From assembly GCA_963835885.1 (NCBI GenBank), contig CAWIHF010000017.1:620001-684000 (forward strand): a DNA stretch of 64,000 nt. The letters are read 5' to 3'. Positions 8,474 to 17,262 of this stretch are shown here, piece by piece. The notes below the pieces were generated by a model. The model saw only the letters and a program-made list of their open reading frames with translations. It had not been told where the DNA came from and did no database searches. Within the stretch, counting starts at the first letter, position 1, and every line of letters starts with the position of its first letter. Source of the DNA: Roseiarcus sp963835885 (GTDB lineage Bacteria; Pseudomonadota; Alphaproteobacteria; Rhizobiales; Beijerinckiaceae). A program made the position numbers and the translations under genes.

Positions 8474-9160
8474 ATGAAGATTCTGGTTGTCGAGGACGAC
8501 GAGGAGACCGCCGACTTCATCGCGGCGGGGCTTGCCGCGCGCGGACACGAGGCGACGGTCGCGCGGGACGGCCGCGCGGGATATCTGCGGGCGACGGCCG
8601 ATCGCTTCGACGTGCTCATCCTCGACCGCATGCTGCCTGAGCTCGACGGGCTCGGCGTGGTCGCGCTGATGCGGGCCGAGGGCGTGTCGACGCCGGTGCT
8701 CTTCCTCACCAACCTCTCCGGCATCGACGACCGGGTCGACGGGCTCGAGGCCGGCGGCGACGACTATCTCGTCAAGCCGTTCGCCTTCGAGGAACTGATG
8801 GCGCGGCTGAACGCGCTGGCGCGCCGTCCGACGCTCGGATCGTCGCCAACCGTACTGAAGGCCGGCGATCTCGAAATGGATCTCATCGCCCGCACGGTCC
8901 GTCGCGGCAGCGCGGACATCGACCTGCAACCCCGCGAATTCCGGCTGCTCGAATTCCTGTTGCGCAGCGAAGGCCGCGTCGTGACGCGAAAAATGCTGCT
9001 CGAGCAGGTATGGGAGTTCCATTTCGATCCGAAGACGAACATCGTCGAGACGCACATCAGCCGTCTCAGGACCAAGATCGATCGCGGCCACGGCGTCTCG
9101 CTCATCCAGACCGTGCGCGGCGCCGGATATGCGTTGCGTGTCCCGAATTCGGCTGCTTAG
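8474..9160 (+). CDS. OmpR/PhoB-family response regulator
   Basis: 228 residues. The receiver domain begins MKILVVEDDEE, with the acidic pocket at VVEDDEE, phospho-acceptor Asp about residue 51 (LILDRMLPELDG), Thr/Ser switch in VLFLTNLSG and the conserved Lys in YLVKPFAFEEL. A C-terminal winged-helix DNA-binding domain follows (LQPREFRLLEFLLRSEGRVVT through THISRLRTKIDRG and the terminal GAGYAL hairpin). The start at 8474 begins the domain exactly; upstream in-frame ATGs would add unrelated residues. Its 3' end overlaps the kinase gene by 32 bp, the usual coupling for such pairs. A likely target is the facing PepSY/cytochrome b561 operon. Confidence 0.9.
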   Translation: MKILVVEDDEETADFIAAGLAARGHEATVARDGRAGYLRATADRFDVLILDRMLPELDGLGVVALMRAEGVSTPVLFLTNLSGIDDRVDGLEAGGDDYLVKPFAFEELMARLNALARRPTLGSSPTVLKAGDLEMDLIARTVRRGSADIDLQPREFRLLEFLLRSEGRVVTRKMLLEQVWEFHFDPKTNIVETHISRLRTKIDRGHGVSLIQTVRGAGYALRVPNSAA

Positions 9161-10509
9161 AACGACCAGCTTTCGGCTGGCGACGATCTATCTGGCGCTG
9201 TTCGCGGCCTCGGCGCTGGCGCTCGGGGCCTTCGTCTATTTCTCCATCCGCCACGAAATCCTGGCCGACTTCGACGAAAGGATCGTCGAGGAGACCGACG
9301 TGTTGCAGAGGGCCTTCGCTCAAGGTGGGCGCGAGCGGCTTGCGCACATTCTCGAAGCGCGCGGCGAAAGCGGCGGCGGCCTCGCCTACGGGCTGGAAGG
9401 GCCCGACGGGAAGCTGCTGGCGGGCGACTTGGCCGCCCCAATGCGGGGCCCCGGCGGCTGGATGGAGGCGCGCGAGGCGGCGGAGAGCGATGAATCGCCA
9501 GAGGCGAATCCGGAAATCGTTCGTGCGCTGGCGACGCGCCTGTCGGACGGATCGATCCTCGTCGTCGGCGACGAGCGGCGACGCTCCGACGAGATCCTGC
9601 GCAACGTACTGTCCGCCTTCGGCTGGGCGGTCGCGGCGACGCTCGCGCTCGGGACAATCAGCGGCCTGTGGCTCAGCGCGCAGTTTCTCCGCCGCATCGA
9701 TGCGATGCGACTCACCGCCCAGCGCCTCATGGCGGGGGACTGGAGGCGGCGTATCCCGCTCTCTCCGGTCGACGACGACCTGACCGCGCTCGCGCGCACT
9801 TTCAACCGCCTGTTCGACCGAATCGAGAAGCTTCTCATCGCCAACAAGCAGGTCAGCGCGGATATCGCCCACGACCTGCGCAAGCCGCTTGCAAGCATGC
9901 TGCGCCGCCTCGAACGCGCGCGAGACGGCGGCGTCTCGCAGGAAGCGGTCAGCGCCGCCATCGACGCGGCGATCGCGGATATCGAAAGCGTGCTCGAAAC
10001 CTTCAACGCCCTCCTGCGCATCGGCCAGGTCGAGGCCGGCGCGCGTCGCGCGGCGTTTCGACCGCTCGATCTTGCGGAGGTGGCGCGCGAGGTCGTCGAA
10101 GCGTTTCAGCCGGCCGCCGAGGACGAGGACAAGACGCTGCTTGCGCGTCTCGAAGCGGCGCTGCCGATGTCGGGCGACAAGGAGCTGCTCGTCCAGATGA
10201 TCGCGAATCTGCTCGACAACGCGTTGCGGCATACGCCGCGGGGCGCGGTCGTCGAAGTAATCGGAAATCGAATCCGCCGTCGGCGTTTCGCTTACGGTGG
10301 CCGACAACGGCCCGGGCGTCGCGCCCGAGGAGCTGAAGGCGATCTTTCAGCGCTTCTACCGAGCCGAGTCGGCGCGGACGTCGGCCGGAACCGGGCTCGG
10401 CCTCAGCCTTGTGGCCGCGATCGCCGAGTTGCATGGCCTCGAATGCGCGGCGTCGGACAATCGTCCCGGCCTGCGGGTCACGCTGGCGAGCGCCGAACAG
10501 GAGGAATGA
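9129..10509 (+). CDS. Two-component sensor histidine kinase, frameshifted
   Basis: Membrane histidine kinase of about 460 residues partnering the upstream regulator. TM1 is about residues 15-38, a periplasmic sensor domain of about 120 residues follows, TM2 is about 160-185, then HAMP (IDAMRLTAQRLMAGDWRRRI). The phosphorylated His is in DIAHDLRKPL (about residue 249), the N box is NLLDNALRHTPRG (about 360). A single-base frame change near 10265 separates these from the G boxes DNGPGVAPEE and GTGLGLSLVAAI. The complete set of motifs across two frames points to an indel in the sequence rather than an inactive kinase, but true disruption cannot be excluded. Its start overlaps the regulator gene. 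Confidence 0.85.
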
Positions 10510-10522
10510 GCGCCACGCGACT

Positions 10523-10749
10523 TCAGTCGAGTCTCGCGCTTCATCTGCGCAACGGCGCAGGAAAGTTGCGCGATCACGTGCTTCGCGTAGTCGAGGGACA
10601 GAATGATGTCGATCTTCTCGACCTGTCCCGGAAAGGCGGGCATGGCCGTCGTCACGGTCAGGTAGATGTCGTCGTCGATCGCGGTCGCCGACGGCGGTTC
10701 GCGGGTGGCGAAGAAGAACGGCGCGCCGTCCTCGAGCAATTTCAGACAT
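10523..10749 (-). CDS. Small protein downstream of cytochrome b561, unknown function (frameshifted)
   Basis: A strong Shine-Dalgarno (GGGAGGAGGGG) precedes an ATG at 10749, 24 bp after the cytochrome b561 stop. The reading frame then changes within the first codons and continues LLEDGAPFFFATREPPSATA and IYLTVTTAMPAFPGQVEKI, with the C-terminal end KHVIAQLSCAVAQMK; the stop is probably at 10523 after another indel. The protein would be about 75 residues, cytoplasmic, with no signal peptide. I do not recognise it. Its placement makes it the third gene of the PepSY/b561 operon, and it converges on the histidine kinase gene. Confidence 0.45.
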
Positions 10750-10773
10750 CAGCCCCTCCTCCCGGTTTCAGAT

Positions 10774-11304
10774 CTACATCGCCGGGCTCGGCGCGCGCTT
10801 GACGCCGACCACCATCGCCCGAACGAGATTCTCCCGGTGCCGGACGCTTGCCAGCGCGACGCCCGACCAGATGCGCGAGCACGAGCAGCACGACGCCGTG
10901 CGCAACGATCGAATGAACATACTGCGCTCGCGGTCGAGCCCCAGAAGGCGTCGGTCGTCAGCAGCCAGCCGGTCGCCGCGGCCGCCGCCATCGCGGCCAG
11001 CAGGACGACGATCATCGCCCCGCCGGCCGGATTGTGGCCGATGAACCGCGCGCTCCGACCCCTCGGCGATCGCCTTCAGATAAGCCGAGGACCATCGCCG
11101 GACGAGCGCACGAACTGGGAGAACCGCGCGTAGCTGGGGCCGACGAAGCCCCAGACGATTCGCGCCGCAACCAGCGCGCCGGCGACGTAGCCCGCCGCCT
11201 CGTGCACGACGCTCCATGTTCTCCGAGCTGAGCCACGCGACGGCGAAGCTCAGCGCGAGCGCCCAATGGAAGGCGCGGACGAACGGATCCCAGACGCGGA
11301 TCAT
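10774..11304 (-). pseudogene. Cytochrome b561 (PepSY-associated), several frameshifts
   Basis: Across the three minus-strand frames the order of a cytochrome b561 family protein can be read: IRVWDPFVRAFHWALALSF, then VHEAAGYVAGALVAARIVWG, GPSYARFSQFV, AYLKAIAEGS, RFIGHNPAGGAMIVVLLAA, TGWLLTTDAFWG, VHSIVAHGVVLLVLAHLVG and RENLVRAMVVGVKRA at the C-terminus. The histidines in RAFHWA, VHEAAG, GHNPAGG and VAHGVV are the expected haem ligands. At least five frame changes occur within about 530 bp, the highest local density in the window. The order PepSY then b561 beside a response regulator/kinase pair is a common proteobacterial module for redox sensing or transmembrane electron transfer. Confidence 0.72.
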
Positions 11305-11330
11305 CGGGGAGGCGGCGGCGTTCGCGTCGA

Positions 11331-11607
11331 TCAGTTCTCGCCGGCTTCGGGGTTGTCGAGCTTCTCGAGAGTCTCGGCGTTGTAGGCCATGTTGGCGCGC
11401 TTGCCGTCCTTGTCGGTCGCGTAGACCTCGTAGCAGCCGCCCTCGACCTTGATCTGGCGCACTTTGTAGCCGTCCGCCTGCAACTGGGATCTCGAGGGCG
11501 GACTTGGGCTGCCACTTCGACTTCGGCGCGTTCGTGCATTTGCCTTCGGCGAAGGCGGGGCCGGCGGCGGCGACAGCGAGGATCGTGAGGGCGCTAATCA
11601 ACTTCAT
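11331..11607 (-). CDS. Secreted PepSY-domain protein, frameshifted
   Basis: The minus-strand start at 11607 gives a signal peptide MKLISALTILAVAAAGPAFA followed by EGKCTNAPKSKWQPKSALE. After a one-base change near 11490 (an extra C in GATCCCAG) the frame continues QLQADGYKVRQIKVEGGCYE and VYATDKDGKRANMAYNAETL, ending NPEAGEN. The W-x-x-x-x-x-L start and G-x-Y-E-V-Y core are the PepSY fold of the small periplasmic proteins (about 70-residue domain) that accompany cytochromes b561. Two cysteines could form a disulfide. It heads the operon with b561, and an inverted repeat lies just upstream of its start. Confidence 0.8.
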
Positions 11608-11629
11608 CAGGGTCTCCGGGTTTCGACTT

Positions 11630-11669
11630 CGAAAACGTTCGGCCGCGAATACGTTTTCCGAACGTTTCG
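11630..11669. promoter_or_regulatory. Inverted repeat upstream of the PepSY/b561 operon (candidate operator)
   Basis: Arms CGAAAACGTTCGG (11630-11642) and CCGAACGTTTCG (11658-11669) are complementary apart from one extra A, with a 15-bp spacer that itself holds ACGTTTT. The repeat ends 23 bp before the PepSY start codon on the minus strand. This is a plausible binding site for the nearby response regulator, but that pairing is inference. Confidence 0.45.
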
Positions 11670-11798
11670 AGCGTCGATTTCGCGACCCAATCGGCCGGAT
11701 TTGCGGTTCGAAGATTACCGTTCGCCAATGTCAGCGACCGTCCGTCGAGGTCGCGGGACGGGCGCCCGACGCGCCCGCCCGCCTCGCTTGGGCTCGAC

Positions 11799-12021
11799 TT
11801 ATCCGCCGACTTTCAGCGAATTCAGCGACCCCTTGGACGCCGGCGGAGCTTTGCGCCGCAGGGGAGCTCGTGAGCGGCTTATAGTCGCCGTCGGAGTCCT
11901 TTGTCTGCGAGGTCTGAACGTTGGCGGCCTTGTAATCGCCGTCCGCCGCGCGCGCGGGAGCGGGCGCGACTGGCGGGGCGGGCGGCGCCGAAGTTGGAGT
12001 TGAGATGGATGAAACGGACAT
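11799..12021 (-). CDS. Small Pro/Ala/Ser-rich hypothetical protein, frameshifted
   Basis: The minus-strand start at 12021 gives MSVSSISTPTSAPPAPPVAP, a low-complexity Pro/Ala stretch, then two similar units DGDYKAANVQTSQTKDSDGDYKPL. After a probable one-base change near 11845 it ends SLNSLKVGG. The product would be about 73 residues with no signal peptide or membrane segment. Short proteins with a repeated DGDYK-type element and a VGG terminus occur widely in Hyphomicrobiales as uncharacterised proteins, as far as I recall. No function can be offered. Confidence 0.45.
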
Positions 12022-12525
12022 CGATGGTTCTCCGGATGAGGAAGGCCGGCAAGACGTTCGCGCGGTCGCGCGGGACCATCTGCGGCTCGATGGTTGAGGG
12101 ACATGTCGTAGGTCGACTGATCGGAAGGAGCGGCGTCATGCCTCTGCGCCGGTTTGCGGCTGCAGTCCGTCCGTATCCGCGACGCTGGAGAGGGGACGTA
12201 AACAGGGAGTTAGCCGGAGCGCTTGGAGGGCGAACATTACCAAAGATTATAGTGGCAGCCGCATTTTAGCCGTCCCGTTTCGACCGTTTCTCAACCCGTC
12301 GCGTTCGCTGGGACTACTCGACCAAGGGCTGCGATCATTGGTCGCAGAGTGGACGTATTGATCAAAATCGATACCGCGGGCAGCTTCTGCGTCGGCGTTC
12401 GGGAGGGAATGATTCTCCCTGGACGAAGGCCGGCAGCGCCGAAGCTCGGCGATGGCGGCCGTCGCGGGCAACGATGCGCGCAAATCGGAGCAGAGCGTAG
12501 AGGCGAAAGCTTGGGAGAGCGTAAA
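12022..12525. other. Intergenic stretch with an FNR/CRP-like half-perfect site
   Basis: About 500 bp upstream of the first HiPIP gene with no supported gene. At 12358-12371 TTGAT-CAAA-ATCGA differs at one position from the FNR/FixK consensus TTGAT-N4-ATCAA and lies about 155 bp upstream of the HiPIP start. Oxygen-responsive control would suit the electron carriers downstream, but one such match by eye is weak evidence. Confidence 0.3.
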
Positions 12526-12789
12526 ATGAGCGAGCACACCAGGTCAGACGGCGTCAGCCGCCGCACACAATCCTCTATCGGCGCCGCCGGCGCGCTCCCG
12601 TTGATTGCTCTCGGCGCGACCGGCGCCCAGGCCAAGATGGCGCAGAAAGCGGTGCGCTACCAGGACACGCCGAAAGACGGCAAACAGTGCAGCGGCTGCA
12701 GCCTCTTCATCGCGCCGAACGCCTGCAAGACCGTCGACGGCGACATCGCGCCGACTGGATGGTGCGCCCTGTGGGTCAAGAAGGCCTGA
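12526..12789 (+). CDS. High-potential iron-sulfur protein (HiPIP), copy 1
   Basis: 87 residues from an ATG preceded by GGGAGA. A twin-arginine-type leader (SRRTQSSIGAAGALPLIALG, ending GAQAK) exports the folded protein. The mature part carries the four cysteines of a HiPIP [4Fe-4S] site: CSGC, then Cys in IAPNACKTVDG and Cys in PTGWCALWVKKA, with the aromatic Trp and Tyr residues that shield the cluster. HiPIPs are periplasmic one-electron carriers at high potential, feeding reaction centres, terminal oxidases or, in some acidophiles, taking part in iron oxidation. The gene lies 160 bp upstream of a Cyc2-like cytochrome-porin gene. A paralogue is at 20077. Confidence 0.92.
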   Translation: MSEHTRSDGVSRRTQSSIGAAGALPLIALGATGAQAKMAQKAVRYQDTPKDGKQCSGCSLFIAPNACKTVDGDIAPTGWCALWVKKA

Positions 12790-12948
12790 CGACGGTCCAG
12801 GCTGAGGGCCAGCCCAGCAGCAGATACGTTGTGACTGGACGCACAGAAATCTGCATGGCAGGTATCTAAAAAAAGCGAGTTGTTTGGGCGCCACTCCGTC
12901 CGGACGCGGCCCACAACACCAAGGCCAAGCGTACCCCAGGGGGGCAGA

Positions 12949-14412
12949 ATGACGACAGCGACGGTTCGGACGAGCGCAGGGGCGTTCAGCGCATTGCGGA
13001 TGAAACTCGTCGCCGTCGCGGGAGCCTTGGCCGCCTTGTTGGCCGCGAGCGGTCGCGTTTCTCGCCGCCAGCGCTGGCCCCGCCGAAGCCTTGCCGAGCT
13101 ACGCGCGCCAGACCGGACAGCCATGCGCGACCTGTCACACCGCCTTTCCGGAACTGACGCCTTACGGCCGGCGGTTCAAGATCATGGGCTACACCCTGGG
13201 CGGCGGCGACTGGCAAGGCCCGCCGATCGCGGCCATGTACATGGCCGGCTTCACCCACACGCAGTCGCCATTCGATGAGGGGTCGCAACCCGCAGGACTG
13301 CACACCAACGACAATCTCGTCTCGCAGCAGGTCTCCGGCTTCGTCGCCGGCCGCCTCTACGGCAACCTCGGCTCGTTCATCCAGATCACCGGCGATCCCG
13401 TCGGCGGCACGGTCGGGCTCGACTCCTCCGACGTCCGCTACGCCGACACGTTCAAGCTGTTCGGCAAGGACACGATCTGGGGCCTCGACGCCAACAATTC
13501 GCCGACCGTCGAAGACCCGTGGAACACGACCCCGTCGTTCGGCTGGCCGCAGATCTCCTCGACCATCGCGCCGGCCTTCGGCCCGCCGCTGACCCACATC
13601 GAGAGACGGCTACACGACAGATCGTCGGCGGCGCCGGCGCCTATGTGTTCTGGGACGACATGCTGTACGCCGACTTCACCGCCTACAAGGGTCTTCCCGT
13701 GCCTGCCCTGCAGGCGTTCGGCGACGGCAACTCGACGACCGACGCGCTCGCCAACGTCGCCCCCTACTGGCGCGTCGCATTGGAGCCGCACTGGGGCGAC
13801 CATTACCTGATGGTCGGCACGTTCGGAATGTACGGACAGATCACGCCCGGCCGCCAGTACGGTTTCGGCACCGACAACTACCTCGATGTCGGCTTCGACT
13901 CGCAATACCAGTACGACGGCGACCAATACAGCGTGACGGTGAAGCTCACCGACATCATGGAATGGCAGAAGCTGAATGCGACCTACGGGCTCGGCGGCTC
14001 GTCCAACATCGGCAACACCCTGAACAGCTTCAAAGCCAACGCCTCGTTTGTCTGGGATCACACCTATAGCATCGGGCTGGGTTACTTCAACGTTTCCGGC
14101 TCCAGCGACTGCAACGAATACGGCTCCCCGGCCGCTCCCTGCTTGCCGAATGGCCTCGGCGCGTTCGCCAACAGCTATAACGCCAGTCCGCTCGGCGACG
14201 GCCTCATCCTCGACCTCGCCTGGCTACCCTTCAGTCACGGCGCTCCCCCGCCGCTCCCCTACTCGACCACGAACGTCCGCCTCGGCATCCAGTTCACCGA
14301 GTACTTCCACCTCTACGGCGGGACGAACAATTTCGACGGGTCGTACCTCGGCGGCACGCATAACGCGCAGGGCAACAATTCCGTCTTCGCCTATGCGTGG
14401 CTCGCGTTCTGA
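12949..14412 (+). CDS. Cyc2-like outer-membrane cytochrome: N-terminal monohaem domain fused to a beta-barrel (frameshifted)
   Basis: Starts at an ATG after AGGGGGGCAGA. A signal peptide is interrupted by a frame change near 13050; cleavage is likely after GPAEA. The mature N-terminus LPSYARQTGQPCATCH followed by TAFPELTPYGRRFKIMGYTL has one CxxCH haem site and the ARQTG...CH...FP.L...GR.FK..GY pattern described for Cyc2 iron oxidases. The rest (to about 485 residues, across a second frame change near 13600) has alternating hydrophobic strands rich in Tyr, Gly and Asn and ends in Phe (AYAWLAF), as expected of a porin-like barrel. Length fits Cyc2 (about 400-550). It could take electrons from an external donor such as Fe(II) and pass them to periplasmic carriers. 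The barrel is inferred from composition; substrate is unproven. Confidence 0.72.
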
Positions 14413-14638
14413 ACGCAAAAGCCTCAAGGGAAGCATAATTCGCCATGCGCGTCACTTTGGTTAGCACAGCGAGGCACAGCGAGAGGGGCGCTCGATTGAC
14501 TAACGAGGGCGGCCGTCGGAGGAAAGCGGTCGCCGAGCAGCAGCAGCGGGCGCGCCGCGAATGTCGCCGGGGGAAATGTTCGCGGCCGGCGAGCGGATTC
14601 CGGGCGGCGAAAAAAGGAAGAGGCGGGAGGCGAGGAAG

Positions 14639-15289
14639 ATGAAAGCTGTTCGTATGCGCGTGGCGTTGACATCGGCCCTGACGGTTTTTTTGGCGGCTAC
14701 GGCCGGTCAGGCCCAGGCGGGGGCCCAAGATGTCCACGCGAGGGCCGGGGGCATTGAAGCGAAATTCGAATATTGCACGACCTGTCATGGTCCGTCCGCG
14801 CAGGGTTTTCGCGGGTTTTACGCCATGCCGCGACTCGCCGGGCAGCAGCCGCAATATATCGAAAATCAGTTGCACGCCTTCCTCGAGCGCCGGCGGCTGA
14901 ACCCCGTGATGGCCAATGTCGCCCACGGCATAACGCCCGACATGATCCCCGTTTTGGCCGCGCGCATGAGCGCCTTGAATCCTCCACCCGTTGACGGCGC
15001 GCCCAGGGGCGACGTCGCCTTGGGGAGAGAGATCTTTGCGAATGGATTGCCCGATCAGAATGTTCCCGCCTGTTCCGCTTGCCACGGACCCGACGCCAAG
15101 GGGCAGCGCGAAATTCCTCGTCTCGCGGGCCAGCTCTATTGGTACATGGTCAGCACCCTATCGCTCTGGAGCAGCGAACGCGGCCAGGGCGGGCGTCAGG
15201 ACATATCATGGATCATGCGGCCGACCGTGGCGAATTTGACCCCGAAACAGGTGGAGGCGCTCGCCGAATATGTCAGCGCGCTCAGGTAA
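14639..15289 (+). CDS. Diheme cytochrome c (c4-like), copy 1
   Basis: 216 residues from the ATG at 14639 (upstream GGAGGCGAGGAAG). The signal peptide covers about residues 1-27 (LTSALTVFLAATAGQAQAG). Two cytochrome c domains follow: CTTCH (about residue 45) and CSACH (about 145), each with a later PRLAGQ segment and a candidate axial Met (NPVMANVAHG; WIMRPTVANL). The two-domain arrangement with about 100 residues per haem is that of cytochrome c4, a periplasmic or membrane-attached carrier that feeds oxidases and, as Cyc1, links Cyc2 to the oxidase in iron-oxidising Acidithiobacillus. It lies 226 bp after the Cyc2-like gene and is the first of three similar genes. No frameshift. Confidence 0.85.
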   Translation: MKAVRMRVALTSALTVFLAATAGQAQAGAQDVHARAGGIEAKFEYCTTCHGPSAQGFRGFYAMPRLAGQQPQYIENQLHAFLERRRLNPVMANVAHGITPDMIPVLAARMSALNPPPVDGAPRGDVALGREIFANGLPDQNVPACSACHGPDAKGQREIPRLAGQLYWYMVSTLSLWSSERGQGGRQDISWIMRPTVANLTPKQVEALAEYVSALR

Positions 15290-15338
15290 ATCATGGCGTT
15301 CAACCGGGCGGAATTCGTCACGCAAGAGACCTTGGATC

Positions 15339-15952
15339 ATGAAGCACTTCGGTACGAAAATGGCGGTCCTTGCAATTTCCCTCGCCACAACGGGACCGCT
15401 TCTGGCGGATGATCTGTCGGTTCGCAATTGTACTTGGTGTCATGGAACGTCCGCGCAGGGCTATTCCAAGGCGCCCCGACTGGCCGGCCAGAGGGTAGAC
15501 TATCTGGTGAATCAGCTCCAAGCCTTTGCGACCCATAGGCGGGATGAATTCCTTTCGACCAAGTATATGTGGTTCGCTACCGCGCATCTCGATCCATCGA
15601 CGCTACGAAATCTGGCCGCATATTTTTCGGCGCTTCCGCTCGAGGCCGCGAAGGACGGCGAAAGCGAACTCGCCGCCGAGGGCAAGATTATATTTGAAGA
15701 CGGCGTTCCCGAGTGAGAACATTGCCGCTTGCCAGGCATGCCATGGCCCCGAGGCGCAGGGCGTCCGCGAGATTCCGCGCCTCGGCGGGCTCTCTTACAA
15801 CTATCTCAAGCGTCGTCTCGAGCAGTGGAGCCAGGGCCAAGACACTTATGGGACACCTATGCCGAAAGTCGGGCGCTCTTTGTCGCCGAATTCAAATCGC
15901 CGCCCTGGCGTCGTATTTGAGCTTTGTCGAAGGCGGCTCTCGAGGACCTTGA
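15339..15952 (+). pseudogene. Diheme cytochrome c (c4-like), copy 2, frameshifted
   Basis: Starts MKHFGTKMAVLAISLATTGP with a signal peptide ending LLADD. Haem site 1 is CTWCH; then a frame change near 15712 (an apparent TGA in CCCGAGTGAG) leads to haem site 2 CQACHGPEAQGVREIPRLGG. A second change near 15895 leads to IAALASYLSFVEGG and a stop at 15950-15952. The expected protein is about 200 residues. It is clearly related to the copies on either side, with the shared PRLAGQ and Y(L/I).NQLQAF elements. Its 3' end abuts a serine-recombinase remnant on the other strand, so this copy may be truly damaged rather than only mis-sequenced. Confidence 0.75.
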
Positions 15953-16031
15953 GCGCATCCAAGGCTGAACGGAACAGGCGGTCGAGCTTGGCCGCGATGA
16001 CGATGTCGCGAGGTCTCCTTGTGAAGAACAT
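15940..16031 (-). pseudogene. Remnant of a serine recombinase (resolvase/invertase family)
   Basis: The minus strand reads RPRDIVIAAKLDRLFRSALD then ALKVLESR, which matches the conserved 'GD.vi..kLDRl.Rs..d.l..le' block just past the catalytic Ser of resolvases. Nothing else of the roughly 200-residue protein is recognisable on either side. It is a short relic of a mobile element lying between two cytochrome c genes. Confidence 0.6.
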
Positions 16032-16088
16032 CGCAGCCGGAAGGGCGCCGCTTCGGATAGCGGCGCGAAAATTTTTGGGAGGAAGATC

Positions 16089-16751
16089 ATGAAGGTTGTC
16101 AAGGCTCTCGCGCCGGCTGCGCTGTTCGCCGTCATCTTCTGCGCTGGGGCCGACGCCGAAGACACCAAGACGAGCAACCCTGCACAGCCCGAAGGCGTTT
16201 CAGCGAAGGAATTTAAAGCCAAGGCGGGCTATTGTGAAACGTGTCACGGGCTGTCGGCGCGCGGCTTCATAGGGACGAATCCCATGCCCAGACTCGCGGG
16301 CCAGCAGCCGGACTACATAAAGAACCAATTGCAGGCCTTCATCGATCACAGCCGACTGAACCCCGTGATGGGCAATGTGGCCCATGTCCTCAGCCCGGCG
16401 ATGGTCGACGCCCTGGCCACACATTTCAAGGATCTCGACCCGCCGCCCTATGGCGGCGCTCCGAGAGACCTCATGTCCGAAGGGGAAAAGATCTACCATG
16501 AAGGCGTTCCCAGCGCGGAGGTTCCGGCCTGCGAGTCGTGCCATGGCCAGGACGCCCACGGCTTAGACCAGTTTCCGCGCCTGGCCGGCCAGCTTTATGG
16601 CTACGTCATCAACGAGCTGACGACCTGGTCCAAGGAACGTGGGCAAAACCCGAACAATCCGGGCAATTCGGCGATCATGGGCCCGATCGCCGAAAAGCTG
16701 ACCAAAGAGCAGATCGCCGCGGTCGCCGCTTATGTCAGCGACCTCAAGTAA
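16089..16751 (+). CDS. Diheme cytochrome c (c4-like), copy 3
   Basis: 220 residues, intact, with GGGAGGAAGATC before the ATG. The signal peptide is about residues 1-23 (ALFAVIFCAGADA). Two haem sites, CETCH and CESCH, are each followed by PRLAGQ, and NPVMGNVAHV and SAIMGPIAEKL offer axial methionines. It is strikingly similar to copy 1 (for example the segment around PQY/PDYI.NQL.AF and SRLNPVM/RRLNPVM), so the three genes look like a tandem duplication. Role as for copy 1: periplasmic electron transfer between the outer-membrane cytochrome, HiPIP and a terminal acceptor is inferred. Confidence 0.88.
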   Translation: MKVVKALAPAALFAVIFCAGADAEDTKTSNPAQPEGVSAKEFKAKAGYCETCHGLSARGFIGTNPMPRLAGQQPDYIKNQLQAFIDHSRLNPVMGNVAHVLSPAMVDALATHFKDLDPPPYGGAPRDLMSEGEKIYHEGVPSAEVPACESCHGQDAHGLDQFPRLAGQLYGYVINELTTWSKERGQNPNNPGNSAIMGPIAEKLTKEQIAAVAAYVSDLK

Positions 16752-16887
16752 TCTTGCGCAGGTCGGTATTTGCTAGACGACCCGGCGCCAACTGACCGAT
16801 TTCGACCGATCGGTCATTCGACCACTGCTTCCCAATCAGCCGCAAGGCGAGGGTTGCGAGGATGACGGGAAGGTGTTGGGGCGGCAC

Positions 16888-17022
16888 TCAGACCAGCGAC
16901 CCTTCGGACTCCACCATGGCGGCCAAGGTCAGCACCCTGTCGTGTCGCCAAGCGACTTGATTTTCTAGGCCGGCGAGCAGGCCCAAAGCCGCCAACCCGT
17001 ACGCAAGCGGCCGCGCCGTCAT
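16888..17022 (-). CDS. Possible 44-residue single-pass membrane protein
   Basis: ATG at 17022, stop at 16888. The sequence begins MTARPLAYGLAALGLLAGLE, one hydrophobic helix, and ends in an acidic tail EGSLV. There is no strong ribosome binding site and the family is unknown. The remaining bases between the cytochrome and peroxidase genes hold nothing else I can support. Confidence 0.3.
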   Translation of the reverse strand: MTARPLAYGLAALGLLAGLENQVAWRHDRVLTLAAMVESEGSLV

Positions 17023-17262
17023 TTTCGCTCAGCCTCCCTCGCCCATGGCTCCAGCGATCTTTACGCGACAAGTCAGGCGCCGGCCTTGGGGCCAGTTCAA
17101 GGCGAGGACGACCCCCGCAAGCCCTCGCTCCTCCGACAGTTTGAAATGGTTTCAAAACAGTAAGGATTTCAATGTTGCGTTCGCCCCATTGGCGCCGTTG
17201 GCCGGCGCCGCTAAGGGCAGCAGGGCGGCGGGCTTTGAGCCCGCGCTTTGGTGGAGGCTCCG

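Noticed and set aside
15700..15730. Programmed frameshifting or stop readthrough in cytochrome copy 2
   Set aside because: No slippery heptamer or downstream structure is evident, and single-base indels occur across many unrelated genes here.
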